Assembly: GCA_963422415.1 (NCBI GenBank)
Contig: OY729430.1
Coordinates: 2,418,001-2,482,000, forward strand
DNA: 64,000 nucleotides
Direction: 5' to 3'
Origin: Bin34 sp963422415
Lineage (GTDB): Bacteria; Chloroflexota; Anaerolineae; Caldilineales; Caldilineaceae
The translations under genes were made by a program, and so were the position numbers. Positions within the stretch are counted from its first letter, which is position 1; every line of letters begins with the position of its first letter. This document shows, one piece after another, positions 17,598-26,841 of the stretch. The notes beneath the pieces were generated by a model. The model was not told the DNA's origin. It did not search any database and saw only the letters and a program-made list of their open reading frames with translations.

Positions 17598-18251
17598 ATG
17601 GACAGTGCCATTGGTGTAGCCACCGAGGTGCGCAGAACAGTCAAGCAGGTGGCAGACGAACTCAATTGCAGTCCCGACACCATTCGGCGCTATGCCAATG
17701 AATTTTCCCTGTATTTGTCGACGGCCGCCAGCCCGGAGAGAGGGACCGCGCGGTCTTTTGATGAACGCGACATCGCCATGTTGAAGAACGCCCGTGAGCA
17801 GATGAGCTCCGGCAAGAACTTTGACCAGGTCCGGGCGGTCTTGTCCATGATGGAATTCAACGAACCCGGCACGGCCGTGGCTGCCGAAAGCGTGGCCCAG
17901 CCGGAAACCGACCCGCTGCCTGCCATATATGAAGTGACAACCTCCATGCTGACGCTGGTGGACGCGGTGGCGGCTACGCAGGCCCAGCTCGCCACTCTTC
18001 CCGAGATCAACCAGAGGCTCGGAGTAATTGCGGAGGCCATGCAGACACAGGCCGCCATGCAGACACAAGTCGACAGCCTCTCCCAAGATATCAATGACCT
18101 TACCGTCCGCAATGTACAACTGCGGGAAGACATGCAAGACATGCGGAAACAGGGTGTCACGTATCTGATCTGGTTCCTGACAGGGTCCGGTGTTGCGGTG
18201 GCGGCGTTGGCAACGGTCATCTTCTTGATGAACGCGGGTCTGTTTTCGTAA
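17598..18251 (+). CDS. MerR-like DNA-binding protein with coiled coil and C-terminal membrane anchor
   Basis: A 217-residue protein. Residues near 14-36 (TVKQVADELNCSPDTIRRYA) form a MerR-type winged helix-turn-helix, followed by the typical SFDERDIAMLKNAREQM helix. The middle (about 110-185) is rich in Gln, Leu, and Asp heptads (EAMQTQAAMQTQVDSLSQDI) and should be a coiled coil. The C terminus has one hydrophobic helix (YLIWFLTGSGVAVAALATVI) near 189-210. This is a regulator or DNA-binding protein tethered to the membrane; no effector domain is visible. The ATG at 17598 follows AAGGGAG. It is a single gene, convergent with the MFS transporter gene 4 bp away. Its target is unknown. Confidence 0.8.
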   Translation: MDSAIGVATEVRRTVKQVADELNCSPDTIRRYANEFSLYLSTAASPERGTARSFDERDIAMLKNAREQMSSGKNFDQVRAVLSMMEFNEPGTAVAAESVAQPETDPLPAIYEVTTSMLTLVDAVAATQAQLATLPEINQRLGVIAEAMQTQAAMQTQVDSLSQDINDLTVRNVQLREDMQDMRKQGVTYLIWFLTGSGVAVAALATVIFLMNAGLFS

Positions 18252-18255
18252 CGGG

Positions 18256-19701
18256 CTACTTGGCTCGACGGAGCCAATCTCCGAATGGGGAAATAGGCGC
18301 GTGGACATGGCTGCGGCGCCAGTATATCCAGGTTTCGCCAAGACAGAACATCAGCGTCCCCAGCAAGATCGCAGAGCCGATCAGACAGACTGTGCCCAGA
18401 CTGCTTATTTGGGCTCCTTGCATTGCAACCATATCTGCCATGTCCCCGGGCGATCGGGCTAGAGTCAGGGCAACCCACAGGCCTCCCAGAATAGCGATGC
18501 CCGTACTACGGGCGTGGATGCGCGCCAACATGGTCAAACTGGAAATCATGCTCAAGTTGCGGGGATGGGCGCTTCCGAAAATCAGCTGATTGGAAGGTGC
18601 GTTGAGCAGACCCGTTCCAATCCCCAGCAGGATCATCTGGAAGACAAACCGCCATAAAATCAGTTCGGCGGACAAGAAGCTCATCCAGTAGTACCCCGCC
18701 GCCAGCATCGTCAGGGCGCACAGCGCCAGGAAACGAGGACCGACCCGTGGCGTCAATTTGCCGGAGAACCAGGACGCGGCCCCAAAGAACAAGGGTTGAA
18801 TGGCAAATAAGACCCCTACGGCACCGGGATTGAGACCTAGCAGGTCTTCCAAGTAGAAAGGCAGAATCAGCATGATGCCGCCAAAGACCAGGAAAGAGAG
18901 ATAGCGGACAGTCAGATACACGGACAAGCTGGAATCCGTAAAGAGACTTAGATTCAACACAGCATGGGGAGTCCGGGATTCCAGCCAGATGAAAACCAGC
19001 AGGGACAAGCCAGAGACGAGGTACAGAGCCGGCGCCATCCATGCCGCGGAAGAGCCAAAGTCATAGGATGTAGCCAGCAGGAAAGTGAGCAGACTCAGGA
19101 AGAAAAGGGCGGCCCCACCAAAGTCGAACTTGCCTTGGCCCGTACCGGTTCGGATCTGCATGTAACGCAAGGTCAGAGGGAAAGTGACGCCGACAAACAA
19201 CAGGTCGAAGACAAAGATCATGCGCCAGTGCAGATGCTCCAGAATCACTCCACCTGCCAGTGGGCCGGCCACGATGCCTAGGGAAACCATGGCCCCCACA
19301 AAGCCAAATCCTTGGGCGCGGTTGTGCGGTGCGAATGTCTCGGTGGTGATGGCCAGAATGAGGGCTCCAATCATGGTCATGCCAATGCCCTGCACGAACC
19401 GGAACCCAATCAGCCATCCAATGGACGGCGCCAAGGCGCACAGAATGTTGCCGACCGAGACCAGCGTCAGCCCTATGAGCAGGATGCGCTTGCTCCCATA
19501 GACACTGCCCAGCCAACCGACCACCAGACTGAGAGAGGCCTGCGTAAGGACGGAGACCAGCACCACCCATTGAGCCAAGACATAATCCACATGGAAATCA
19601 TGGGCAATCGAGGGCAGCGCGATGGCGACAATGCTTGAATCCACCGTTTCGATGAAAATAATGAAGGCTATGGCGGCAAGAGCCAGCCGGTAACGGGCCA
19701 A
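18256..19701 (-). CDS. MFS transporter, DHA2 (EmrB/QacA-like) family
   Basis: A 481-residue integral membrane protein with about 14 predicted helices. Helix 1 has the DHA2 hallmark FIETVDSSIVAIALPSIA. Loop 2-3 carries GWLGSVYGSKRILLIG, and helix 5 has GFVGAMVSLGIVAGPLAGG, the antiporter motif C. It probably exports drugs or other small molecules using the proton gradient. The start is TTG at 19701, since no ATG or GTG is available upstream in frame; the ribosome site is weak. It is downstream of the SDR gene on the same strand (65 bp), which may be co-transcribed and supply or consume the transported compound. Confidence 0.9.
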   Translation of the reverse strand: MARYRLALAAIAFIIFIETVDSSIVAIALPSIAHDFHVDYVLAQWVVLVSVLTQASLSLVVGWLGSVYGSKRILLIGLTLVSVGNILCALAPSIGWLIGFRFVQGIGMTMIGALILAITTETFAPHNRAQGFGFVGAMVSLGIVAGPLAGGVILEHLHWRMIFVFDLLFVGVTFPLTLRYMQIRTGTGQGKFDFGGAALFFLSLLTFLLATSYDFGSSAAWMAPALYLVSGLSLLVFIWLESRTPHAVLNLSLFTDSSLSVYLTVRYLSFLVFGGIMLILPFYLEDLLGLNPGAVGVLFAIQPLFFGAASWFSGKLTPRVGPRFLALCALTMLAAGYYWMSFLSAELILWRFVFQMILLGIGTGLLNAPSNQLIFGSAHPRNLSMISSLTMLARIHARSTGIAILGGLWVALTLARSPGDMADMVAMQGAQISSLGTVCLIGSAILLGTLMFCLGETWIYWRRSHVHAPISPFGDWLRRAK

Positions 19702-19766
19702 ATCAGTAGCCTGGCAGGAAGAGAGGAAGGTGGGGCAGCTTGATCCAAGACAGCGCGCACCTGCTC

Positions 19767-20537
19767 TTACCAGAGGGTGTATCCACCATCGATTACCAGA
19801 TCATGCCCCGTAACATAACTGGATGCGTCCGAGGCCAGGAAGATCAATCCTCCCTGCAAATCGGCTGGCAAGCCCAACCGTTGCATCGGCGTATTGGAAA
19901 TCCACATCTGGGCGGCGGCATCCGAGAGATTGCGTGCCGTCATTGGACTCAAGGTGTGTCCGGGACTGATCGAGTTGACTCTGACGCCTCTGTCGGCCCA
20001 TTCCGCGGCACAAGTGCGCGTGAGTTGCACGACTCCTGCCTTGGCTGCATTGTAGGGCGCGTGACGCTGAGGTCGATTGACGATCTGACTAGACATGGAG
20101 GCGGTGTTGACGATGCTGCCTGACCCTTGTCGCAACATGTACCGGGCTTCGGCTTGGCAACAGAAGAACACCCCCTTGAGATCCACATCCAAGGTCCGAT
20201 CCCAGTGTTCCTCGGACATATCTTCGGCCCGATCGCGCAAAGCTACCCCTGCATTGTTGACGGCCACATCTAGGCGTCCCCACCGCTGCCATACCTCGGT
20301 CACCATCGCTTCAATCTGCTCCACCTGGGTTACGTTCACTTCCAGAGACAGGGAGGTCACTCCCGCGTTGCACACTTGAGCAGCCACGTGTCGAGCGCGA
20401 TCGTGATTCACATCCGCCACCGCGACATGGGCTCCGGCTTCGGCCAATGCAAAAGCAAAACTTTCCCCAATTCCGCTGGCGCCGCCCGTTACCAACGCTA
20501 CTTTGCCGGCCAAGGAAAACTTATGTAAAATCGACAT
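19767..20537 (-). CDS. Short-chain dehydrogenase/reductase (SDR, classical)
   Basis: A 256-residue NAD(P)-dependent oxidoreductase. Motifs are TGGASGIG for cofactor binding near residues 15-22, NNAGVAL, the catalytic Ser in NTASMSS, YNAAKAGV with Tyr and Lys, and the C-terminal VTGHDLVIDGGYTLW typical of classical SDRs. The Asp in VAVADVNHDRA at the end of strand 2 favours NAD over NADP. The ATG at 20537 follows AGGA; the frame is open to 20624. It is divergent from the TetR gene and upstream of the MFS gene, so TetR control of the pair is plausible. The substrate is unknown. Confidence 0.9.
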   Translation of the reverse strand: MSILHKFSLAGKVALVTGGASGIGESFAFALAEAGAHVAVADVNHDRARHVAAQVCNAGVTSLSLEVNVTQVEQIEAMVTEVWQRWGRLDVAVNNAGVALRDRAEDMSEEHWDRTLDVDLKGVFFCCQAEARYMLRQGSGSIVNTASMSSQIVNRPQRHAPYNAAKAGVVQLTRTCAAEWADRGVRVNSISPGHTLSPMTARNLSDAAAQMWISNTPMQRLGLPADLQGGLIFLASDASSYVTGHDLVIDGGYTLW

Positions 20538-20731
20538 GACTGTGGAGTTCCTGCAATGCATCCGACAAGACGGGAAAAGGGGCTCTGGGCCGGTTTTGGC
20601 ATTCCCTTCCGTTGCCACCATCACGTCAGCCCAAAAGGAGAAACGGGAATTTGACGCAGGAGTCTTTTGCTATACTGCCAAAGCTCTGGTCAGCCCAGTC
20701 AATTGTAAGGGGAACGCCGCGCGGAGCCGAC

Positions 20732-21337
20732 ATGCCCGAGACCATTTCCGGCCGAAAACGCATCTTGGATGCAGCCTTGGACGTCTTTGTGGGAAAAGGC
20801 TATGGCGAGGCGCGCCTCGAGGAAATTGCCCAAGCTGCAGACACGCCGCGTGGGGTCTTGCTGTTTCATTTCCCAAGTCGGGAAAGAATTTTCCTTGCCC
20901 TCATGGACCGATTTGCGGACTCGGTGGAACGCAAAATTCTGGCCGTGATCGAGGAACAGGACCAAGGAATGCTACGCGTCGAAGCCGCCTTGACCGCCTG
21001 TCTGGAATCCTTTGCCCGCCATTGGCGCCAGACCAAGATGTTGCTTTCTCCCGCTGTGGCTCTGGGGGCTCCCTTTCAGGACAAGCAGAATGAAATTCGC
21101 TCCCGATTCGCCCGGCACATTCAAGGATTTTTGGATGAGGCCATTGCCTTGCGGCAGATTCCGGCCGTAGACACCGAAGTCATTGCTGCGGCTTGGATCG
21201 GCGCCATCTACCACCTGATCATGACTTGGATTCGGTCGGGGGAGCCAAGGCGAGAGCGCATTGAGGCCAGCTTGGTCCCCATGCTGTTGCACAGTGTCCA
21301 ATACGCACCGGGCGGGAATCCGCCCGTGTCAGAGTGA
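20732..21337 (+). CDS. TetR/AcrR family transcriptional regulator
   Basis: A 201-residue repressor-like protein. The N-terminal helix-turn-helix reads RILDAALDVFVGKGYGEARL, then EEIAQAADTPRGVLLFHFPS, a standard TetR DNA-binding domain. The rest is an all-helical ligand-binding and dimer domain with no recognisable ligand signature. The ATG at 20732 follows GGAG. Its TGA overlaps the GTG of menF by 3 bases (GTGA), so it is probably co-transcribed with and coupled to the men genes. It is also divergent from the SDR gene, 194 bp away, and could regulate either side or both. A TATACT at 20671-20676 may be its -10; no clear operator palindrome was seen. Confidence 0.9.
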   Translation: MPETISGRKRILDAALDVFVGKGYGEARLEEIAQAADTPRGVLLFHFPSRERIFLALMDRFADSVERKILAVIEEQDQGMLRVEAALTACLESFARHWRQTKMLLSPAVALGAPFQDKQNEIRSRFARHIQGFLDEAIALRQIPAVDTEVIAAAWIGAIYHLIMTWIRSGEPRRERIEASLVPMLLHSVQYAPGGNPPVSE

Positions 21338-22746
21338 CCGGGGGATTCTTCATGCCCTCCCGTCGAAGCAGGACGACTGCGGCGGTAACGGGCGGCACAA
21401 GGCGCCTGGTTTCCGTGGGACGCCCTTGTCCCGCCTGGTCCGCTCGCCAACTGGGATCGTTCGCAAATTTCGAGGGCCAGGTTTTCTTCAGTGAACCCGG
21501 AGGCTCCCGGCAAGTGCTAGGCTTGGGGATTGCGCATCGACTGGAAAGCCGATCCGCGGCCCGCTTTGCGGATATAGAAAGGGATTGTCTGCACCTATTT
21601 GCCCAGGCCCTGATCGAAGGGCCGGGCCGCGGCCCGCAACTCGTGGGGGGATTTGCCTTCACCCCGCAGTATCTGTCAGATCTCGTCTGGCAGGACTTTT
21701 TGCCTGCCTGCTTCATCTTGCCCCACTTCCAATTGGAGCGAGAGGGGACTTCCAGTTTCCTGCGTATCAATGTCTGGGCCGAACCTGACGAGGATGCATG
21801 CCAAGTCAAGGCAGATTGTACTCAGGCATTGGATCTGTTCTCGGAGACCTATCGGCTGGATCATGCAGCAGGGTATGCACAGCCCATGGTGCCGGCCGTA
21901 GTTGCCCAGCGCTTCGAAGTCTCAGAGCCTGTGACCCAAGCGGATTGGGAGGAGTCCGTGCAAAAGGCCTTGGACTTGATTGAGGCGGAACAGCTCAGGA
22001 AGGTGGTACTTTCCCGCATACGGGAGATCAGATGTCAGCAAGGCTTTGGCATGTCCACGGCCTTGCTGGCCTTGCTGGCCAAGTACACTGATTGCTTTGT
22101 CTTCCTGTTCAAGATAGGCAAGGAAACGGCATTTCTCGGAGCTTCCCCAGAATTGCTATGCAGAGTGGAGAATGGGAATCTGGAATTGGCAGCCTTGGCC
22201 GGTACGGCGCCGCGTCTCAGCGAGAAAAGTCAGGATTGGCAACAGAGGCAAGCTCTGCTGCATTCTGCCAAGAATCAAAGAGAGCACCAGTTTGTCGTCA
22301 ATTCCATAGTAAACCTGGTACACGCCGAAGGGGGTTCCGTGAGAGTTCCCACAGGCCCGCAAATCCTGTCCTTGCACAACGTGCATCACTTGCATACGCC
22401 TTTGCTTTGCCAAGACAAGACCGACAAGAGCGCCTTGGCCTGGGCCTCGCTGCTGCATCCCACCCCCGCCTTGGGAGGGGAACCCCGGGCCAAGGCGCTG
22501 CACTGGATCGATGCCTTGGAATGTCAGACGCGGGGTTGGTATGGTGCGCCATTTGGCATTGTGGACAGCCGGTCCAATGGCATTTTCACGGTCGCGATTC
22601 GCTCCGCTGCCGTTTCGGGGTCCAAGGCTTGGCTTTTTGCCGGGGCCGGGATTGTGGAAGGCAGCCAACCTCACGCCGAATGGAGGGAAACAGCCTGGAA
22701 GTTCCTGCCTATGCAAGAGGCTCTCACCGCGCCGCAAGTCATGTAG
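21334..22746 (+). CDS. menF: Isochorismate synthase, menaquinone-type
   Basis: Converts chorismate to isochorismate, the entry into menaquinone synthesis. The 470-residue product has the chorismate-binding domain in its C-terminal half: EAEQLRKVVLSRIREI, FLGASPELLCRVENG, ALAGTAPR, and the closing GAPFGIVDSRSNGIFTVAIR followed by FAGAGIVEGSQP. The N-terminal half is variable. The start is GTG at 21334, overlapping the TetR stop; an ATG at 21352 is possible. It lies 9 bp before menD in one run of six men-type genes. An entC-like siderophore role is less likely in this setting. Confidence 0.94.
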   Translation: MTGGFFMPSRRSRTTAAVTGGTRRLVSVGRPCPAWSARQLGSFANFEGQVFFSEPGGSRQVLGLGIAHRLESRSAARFADIERDCLHLFAQALIEGPGRGPQLVGGFAFTPQYLSDLVWQDFLPACFILPHFQLEREGTSSFLRINVWAEPDEDACQVKADCTQALDLFSETYRLDHAAGYAQPMVPAVVAQRFEVSEPVTQADWEESVQKALDLIEAEQLRKVVLSRIREIRCQQGFGMSTALLALLAKYTDCFVFLFKIGKETAFLGASPELLCRVENGNLELAALAGTAPRLSEKSQDWQQRQALLHSAKNQREHQFVVNSIVNLVHAEGGSVRVPTGPQILSLHNVHHLHTPLLCQDKTDKSALAWASLLHPTPALGGEPRAKALHWIDALECQTRGWYGAPFGIVDSRSNGIFTVAIRSAAVSGSKAWLFAGAGIVEGSQPHAEWRETAWKFLPMQEALTAPQVM

Positions 22747-22755
22747 ACTGGGACC

Positions 22756-24507
22756 ATGGATGACAACCCGACCAGTTACCGAATCGCTTGGCTGCTGGTG
22801 ACCGAGCTGGTCCGAGGTGGCGTTGCACACTTCTGTATCTGTCCCGGGTCCCGCTCAACCGCCTTGGCCCTGTGCGCATGGACCTTGGACGCCGTTTCCA
22901 TATCAGTGCATCACGACGAGCGAAGCGCGGGATTTTTTGCATTGGGGAAAACCCTGCAGTCCAAGCAGCCTACAGCCATCATTACAACTTCCGGGACCGC
23001 GATCGCGGAGCTGTTGCCTGCCGCCGTGGAAGCCTTTCAGAGCCAAGTTCCTCTGGTGTTGCTGAGTGCCGACCGACCTAGACACTTGCGCGGCACCGGA
23101 GCGAATCAAACGATTGACCAAGTGGGCATATTTGGCTCCTATGCAAGACAGAGTCTGGAAATACCCTTCGTCGAGAAGGCCTGCCTAGCTTGGGTGGAGC
23201 GGAAATTCCGGCAGCGGATTTCCGCTGCCTTGGCAGCCAGCAGGGGGGCCGACGCGGGCCCCCTTCATATCAACGTACAGCAGGAAAAGCCATTTGAACC
23301 CCAGGATTGGGACGCTTCGGCACGCTCCACAGTGCCTCTGTCTCCTCCCTTAATGGCTGCGGGACCCGTTCTTTCGGATCAGAAGACGCAAGACCTCCGG
23401 CAACTGTTGGACCGAGCCCGAACACCTGTAGTGGTGGTCGGCCCTAACCGATTGGGGCCCGAGTTTGCAAGGGCCGTCAGAGCCTTGGCCAAGTCATTTG
23501 ACATGCCATTGCTGGCGGATCCCCTTTCCGGCTGCAGAGGTCTCTGCGACACCTCGTTTGCAGGAGAAGTCTCCTCCTACGAGGCCTTGCTGCAAACGGA
23601 ACGGCCATGGACTTTGCAGTTGGATCTAATTGTCCGCTTTGGACATCTGCCCGTATCCACGCACTTGACCGACTTCCTCAGGTTATCATTGACGTCTAAT
23701 GGCATCCATATTTATGTCAACTATACAGGCGATATTCAGGATGAAAATGCAGAAGTCACCGAATATGTCCATGCCCATCCCATCGACTTCTGTCGCCGGC
23801 TTAACGCCTTGGGACGTATCAGGAGTGCATTCCATAATCCTTGGCTGGACCACTGGCGACGAAGCTCTGTCAAGGCCGCGGCAGGCATCATGGAAAAACT
23901 GGACCAGGCACAGCCTTGGGACGGTAACTATGTAGGTGCCTTGCTCCAGGCACTGCCGGCCGACTGCATCCTCTTTGCAGGCAATAGCCTGCCCATTCGC
24001 TTGGTTGACCTGCTAGGGTGTGTACGCAAGACAGGCTTGGAGGTAGTCGCCAACAGGGGCGCCAGTGGCATTGACGGACTGGTCTCTACGGCTCTGGGGG
24101 TGGCACACGGTCATCCGGCCAAGGTCGTGCTGCTGATCGGAGACATCTCCCTGCTGCACGATGTGGGCGGACTGGTGGCTATCCGGCACATGGGATTGAA
24201 CAATGTCGTGATAGTGGCGCTGAACAACAATGGCGGCGGCATTTTTGGACGCCTGCCCGTAGCCCAGCTGGAGCGGCCCTTCGAGAAATTGTTCGTCAAC
24301 CCCCACGGCATGGACTTCGCGGACATTGCCGCCGCGTTTGGCATCGCCTATGTACGGGCCCGCAACCTGCCTGCCTTTCGCAGTGCGCTGCAAACATTGT
24401 TACAGGAGGAACATTCCAGTATGCTGGAGGTGCAGACGGATTGGAGACATGACGCCCTGCATGCCCAAGACCTTGTAAGGCGTGTCGGCGCGCACCTAGG
24501 AGAATGA
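22756..24507 (+). CDS. menD: SEPHCHC synthase (2-succinyl-5-enolpyruvyl-6-hydroxy-3-cyclohexene-1-carboxylate synthase)
   Basis: Thiamine-diphosphate enzyme that joins 2-oxoglutarate-derived succinic semialdehyde to isochorismate. The 583-residue product shows the N-terminal FCICPGSRSTALALCAW and HHDERSAGFFALGKT with the catalytic Glu. It also has LSADRPRHLRGTGANQTIDQ and the ThDP/metal motif GDISLLHDVGGL followed by NNNGGGIFGRLP. These are specific to MenD among ThDP enzymes. Length is normal. It lies 9 bp after menF and 4 bp before menB. Confidence 0.97.
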   Translation: MDDNPTSYRIAWLLVTELVRGGVAHFCICPGSRSTALALCAWTLDAVSISVHHDERSAGFFALGKTLQSKQPTAIITTSGTAIAELLPAAVEAFQSQVPLVLLSADRPRHLRGTGANQTIDQVGIFGSYARQSLEIPFVEKACLAWVERKFRQRISAALAASRGADAGPLHINVQQEKPFEPQDWDASARSTVPLSPPLMAAGPVLSDQKTQDLRQLLDRARTPVVVVGPNRLGPEFARAVRALAKSFDMPLLADPLSGCRGLCDTSFAGEVSSYEALLQTERPWTLQLDLIVRFGHLPVSTHLTDFLRLSLTSNGIHIYVNYTGDIQDENAEVTEYVHAHPIDFCRRLNALGRIRSAFHNPWLDHWRRSSVKAAAGIMEKLDQAQPWDGNYVGALLQALPADCILFAGNSLPIRLVDLLGCVRKTGLEVVANRGASGIDGLVSTALGVAHGHPAKVVLLIGDISLLHDVGGLVAIRHMGLNNVVIVALNNNGGGIFGRLPVAQLERPFEKLFVNPHGMDFADIAAAFGIAYVRARNLPAFRSALQTLLQEEHSSMLEVQTDWRHDALHAQDLVRRVGAHLGE

Positions 24508-24511
24508 TTCG

Positions 24512-25357
24512 GTGGTGGAACAAAACATATCTTGGCTCGATGTAGCCCGCTATTCCGACATCACGTACCAGAAGACGGACGGCATGGCCCGCATCGCCTT
24601 TGACAGACCAGAGGTCCGCAACGCCTTTCGCCCCGAGACCATAGACCAGATGATCGAGGCCTTTCGTGATGCTTGGGACGATCCGGATATCGGCGTAGTG
24701 TTGCTGACGGGAAATGGTCCCTCTCCCAAGGACGGGGTGTATGCCTTCTGCGCCGGCGGCGATCAGAAAGTGCGGGGGTATGCCGGCTACCAGGATGCCG
24801 GCGGTCGCGCCCGGCTCAATGTGCTGGAGCTACAACGTATCATTCGGACCATGCCCAAGCCCGTCATCGCCTTGGTGGCAGGCTATGCCATTGGCGGCGG
24901 CCATGTGCTGCATGTCATCTGCGATCTGACCATTGCCGCCGACAACGCGGTCTTTGGCCAGACCGGGCCGGTGGTCGGCAGCTTTGACGGCGGATTCGGA
25001 TCCAGCTATCTGGCCCGCATCGTAGGTCAGAAAAAGGCACGCGAAATCTGGTACCTGTGTCGCCAGTATGACGCCGTCGCCGCCTTGGACATGGGCCTTG
25101 TCAACACCATCGTCCCTGTGGGACAACTGGAACAGGAAGGAGTGCGGTGGGCCCAGGAAATCCTCGCCAAGAGCCCATTGGCCATCCGGTTTCTCAAGGC
25201 TGGTTTCAATGCAGACTGTGACGGTCAGGTTGGGCTGCAAGCCTTGGCAGGAGACGCCACCATGCTTTACTACATGACCGAGGAAGGATCCGAGGGCAAA
25301 AATGCCTTTCTGGAAAAGCGTCCACCCGATTTTCGTCAGTATCCTTGGCGGCCCTAG
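24512..25357 (+). CDS. menB: 1,4-dihydroxy-2-naphthoyl-CoA synthase
   Basis: Crotonase-fold enzyme that closes the second ring, turning o-succinylbenzoyl-CoA into 1,4-dihydroxy-2-naphthoyl-CoA. The 281-residue product has the MenB signatures AFCAGGDQKVRG near residue 84 and QTGPVVGSFDGGFGSSYLAR near 152, and the C-terminal EEGSEGKNAFLEKRPPDF. The GTG start at 24512 follows AGGAG by about 10 bases and lies 4 bp after menD. The active site appears complete, including the Gly-rich oxyanion loop GYAIGGGHVLHVICD. Confidence 0.97.
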   Translation: MVEQNISWLDVARYSDITYQKTDGMARIAFDRPEVRNAFRPETIDQMIEAFRDAWDDPDIGVVLLTGNGPSPKDGVYAFCAGGDQKVRGYAGYQDAGGRARLNVLELQRIIRTMPKPVIALVAGYAIGGGHVLHVICDLTIAADNAVFGQTGPVVGSFDGGFGSSYLARIVGQKKAREIWYLCRQYDAVAALDMGLVNTIVPVGQLEQEGVRWAQEILAKSPLAIRFLKAGFNADCDGQVGLQALAGDATMLYYMTEEGSEGKNAFLEKRPPDFRQYPWRP

Positions 25358-25374
25358 GGCCATTGACCTTGAAC

Positions 25375-26841
25375 ATGGCACCAGACTGGTTGGCATACAG
25401 GGCTCGCAGCCATCCAGACCATCTTTTTCTGCGCTACCAGACAAAGCCCTATACGTTTCGGCTTGTGTCCCAACTGACCTGCCATCTTGGTCAGCAACTG
25501 AAAAAGAGCGGCGTCGGGGCACAGTCCGCGCCCGTCGGTATTCTCGTGTCCGATCCGTTGCTGACATGTCTGCTGGTGTTGGCTGCCGCCCGTCATAATT
25601 GGCCTGTAGTGGTCTTGAACGAGAGACTGCCCGACAGGCAACTCCAGGACCAATGCGCACTTCTCCACCTGGAACGGATTGCGGTCAGTGAACGGGAGCC
25701 CGCGCAGATTTGCCGACAGCTAGGAGCCAACTGCACCAAGACCATTGTCTCGGTACCGCCAGAATCCCACTTGCCTGACAGTACAAGGGAGCTCTCGGAC
25801 TTCTCAATGCGAGGCAACCTGCATGCGTTACAGGGATATGTGTTTTCCTCGGGGACTACAGGGAGACCCAAGGCCATACCGCTGACTTTTGCCAATCATT
25901 TCTGGAGCGCTGCAGCATCTGCCTACCGCCTAGGCTACACCCACAGCGATTATTGGCTGCATTGCCTGCCGTTGAGTCATGTCGGCGGATTGACATTGCT
26001 GTTCCGATCCCTGCTGTTTGGATTTGGATTGCATTTGACTGCCGGGTTTCACACCGCAGAGGTCAAGGACGTCATTCTGCGCGGGGATGTCACCTTGGCT
26101 TCCTGGGTACCTACCATGCTGGTCCGCTTGCTGGATGCCAATCTGTACATTCGGGACGAATCCTCGTCCTTTCGATTTGCACTGATTGGGGGCGCGAAAG
26201 TCTCGACTGCCCTGTGGGCGCGCAGCCAGCGGCATGGCATACGGATCATTCCCAGTTTTGGGATGACCGAAACTTGTTCCCATGTAACGGCAATGGCTCC
26301 GGAAACACAGGAAAGGGGTGAGGGAGAGGGGCCGCCCCTGCCTTTTGTCCAGATCTCCATTCGAGGGAGTGACCACAGAGCGCTGTCGGCTCGACAAAGG
26401 GGCGAGATATGGATCAAGGGCCCTCAAGTTGCACAGGGCAGCACAGGTCCCGACGGCTGGCTGCAGACCGGGGATCTGGGATACCTAGATCCCCGAGGCC
26501 ACCTGCATGTATTGGAACGCAGTCAGGACGTATATAACATTGGAGGCGAAAAAGTCTCCTCAGTCCAGGCACGGACCATAGTCGCACAGTTTCCGGGAGT
26601 CCAAGATTGCTGGGTTCTGGCCGTGCCGGACAAGGAGTGGGGCTGGCGGCTCGTGGCCTTGGTTGTACCTCGGCCGAACGCCCGCTTCACACAGGATGAT
26701 CTTGTGCGGCATTGCCGCAGATCACTCTCTGTGGTGCATGCACCACAGGCGGTTCGATTTGTGGACGCCATTCCGCGCTCCCCCACCGGCAAGGTACTGC
26801 GCAAACAAGTCCAGGCGTTGGCGGAAAACCTGCCAGCATGA
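25375..26841 (+). CDS. menE: o-Succinylbenzoate-CoA ligase
   Basis: Acyl-adenylate-forming enzyme that makes o-succinylbenzoyl-CoA. The 488-residue product has the P-loop FSSGTTGRPKAIPL, the A5 motif PSFGMTETCSH, DGWLQTGDLGYLDP, and the C-terminal lysine in RSPTGKVLRKQ. The context in the men operon fixes the substrate. I use the ATG at 25375; a TTG at 25345 would overlap menB by 13 bp and add 10 residues. Its stop overlaps the menH ATG by 4 bp. Confidence 0.95.
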   Translation: MAPDWLAYRARSHPDHLFLRYQTKPYTFRLVSQLTCHLGQQLKKSGVGAQSAPVGILVSDPLLTCLLVLAAARHNWPVVVLNERLPDRQLQDQCALLHLERIAVSEREPAQICRQLGANCTKTIVSVPPESHLPDSTRELSDFSMRGNLHALQGYVFSSGTTGRPKAIPLTFANHFWSAAASAYRLGYTHSDYWLHCLPLSHVGGLTLLFRSLLFGFGLHLTAGFHTAEVKDVILRGDVTLASWVPTMLVRLLDANLYIRDESSSFRFALIGGAKVSTALWARSQRHGIRIIPSFGMTETCSHVTAMAPETQERGEGEGPPLPFVQISIRGSDHRALSARQRGEIWIKGPQVAQGSTGPDGWLQTGDLGYLDPRGHLHVLERSQDVYNIGGEKVSSVQARTIVAQFPGVQDCWVLAVPDKEWGWRLVALVVPRPNARFTQDDLVRHCRRSLSVVHAPQAVRFVDAIPRSPTGKVLRKQVQALAENLPA

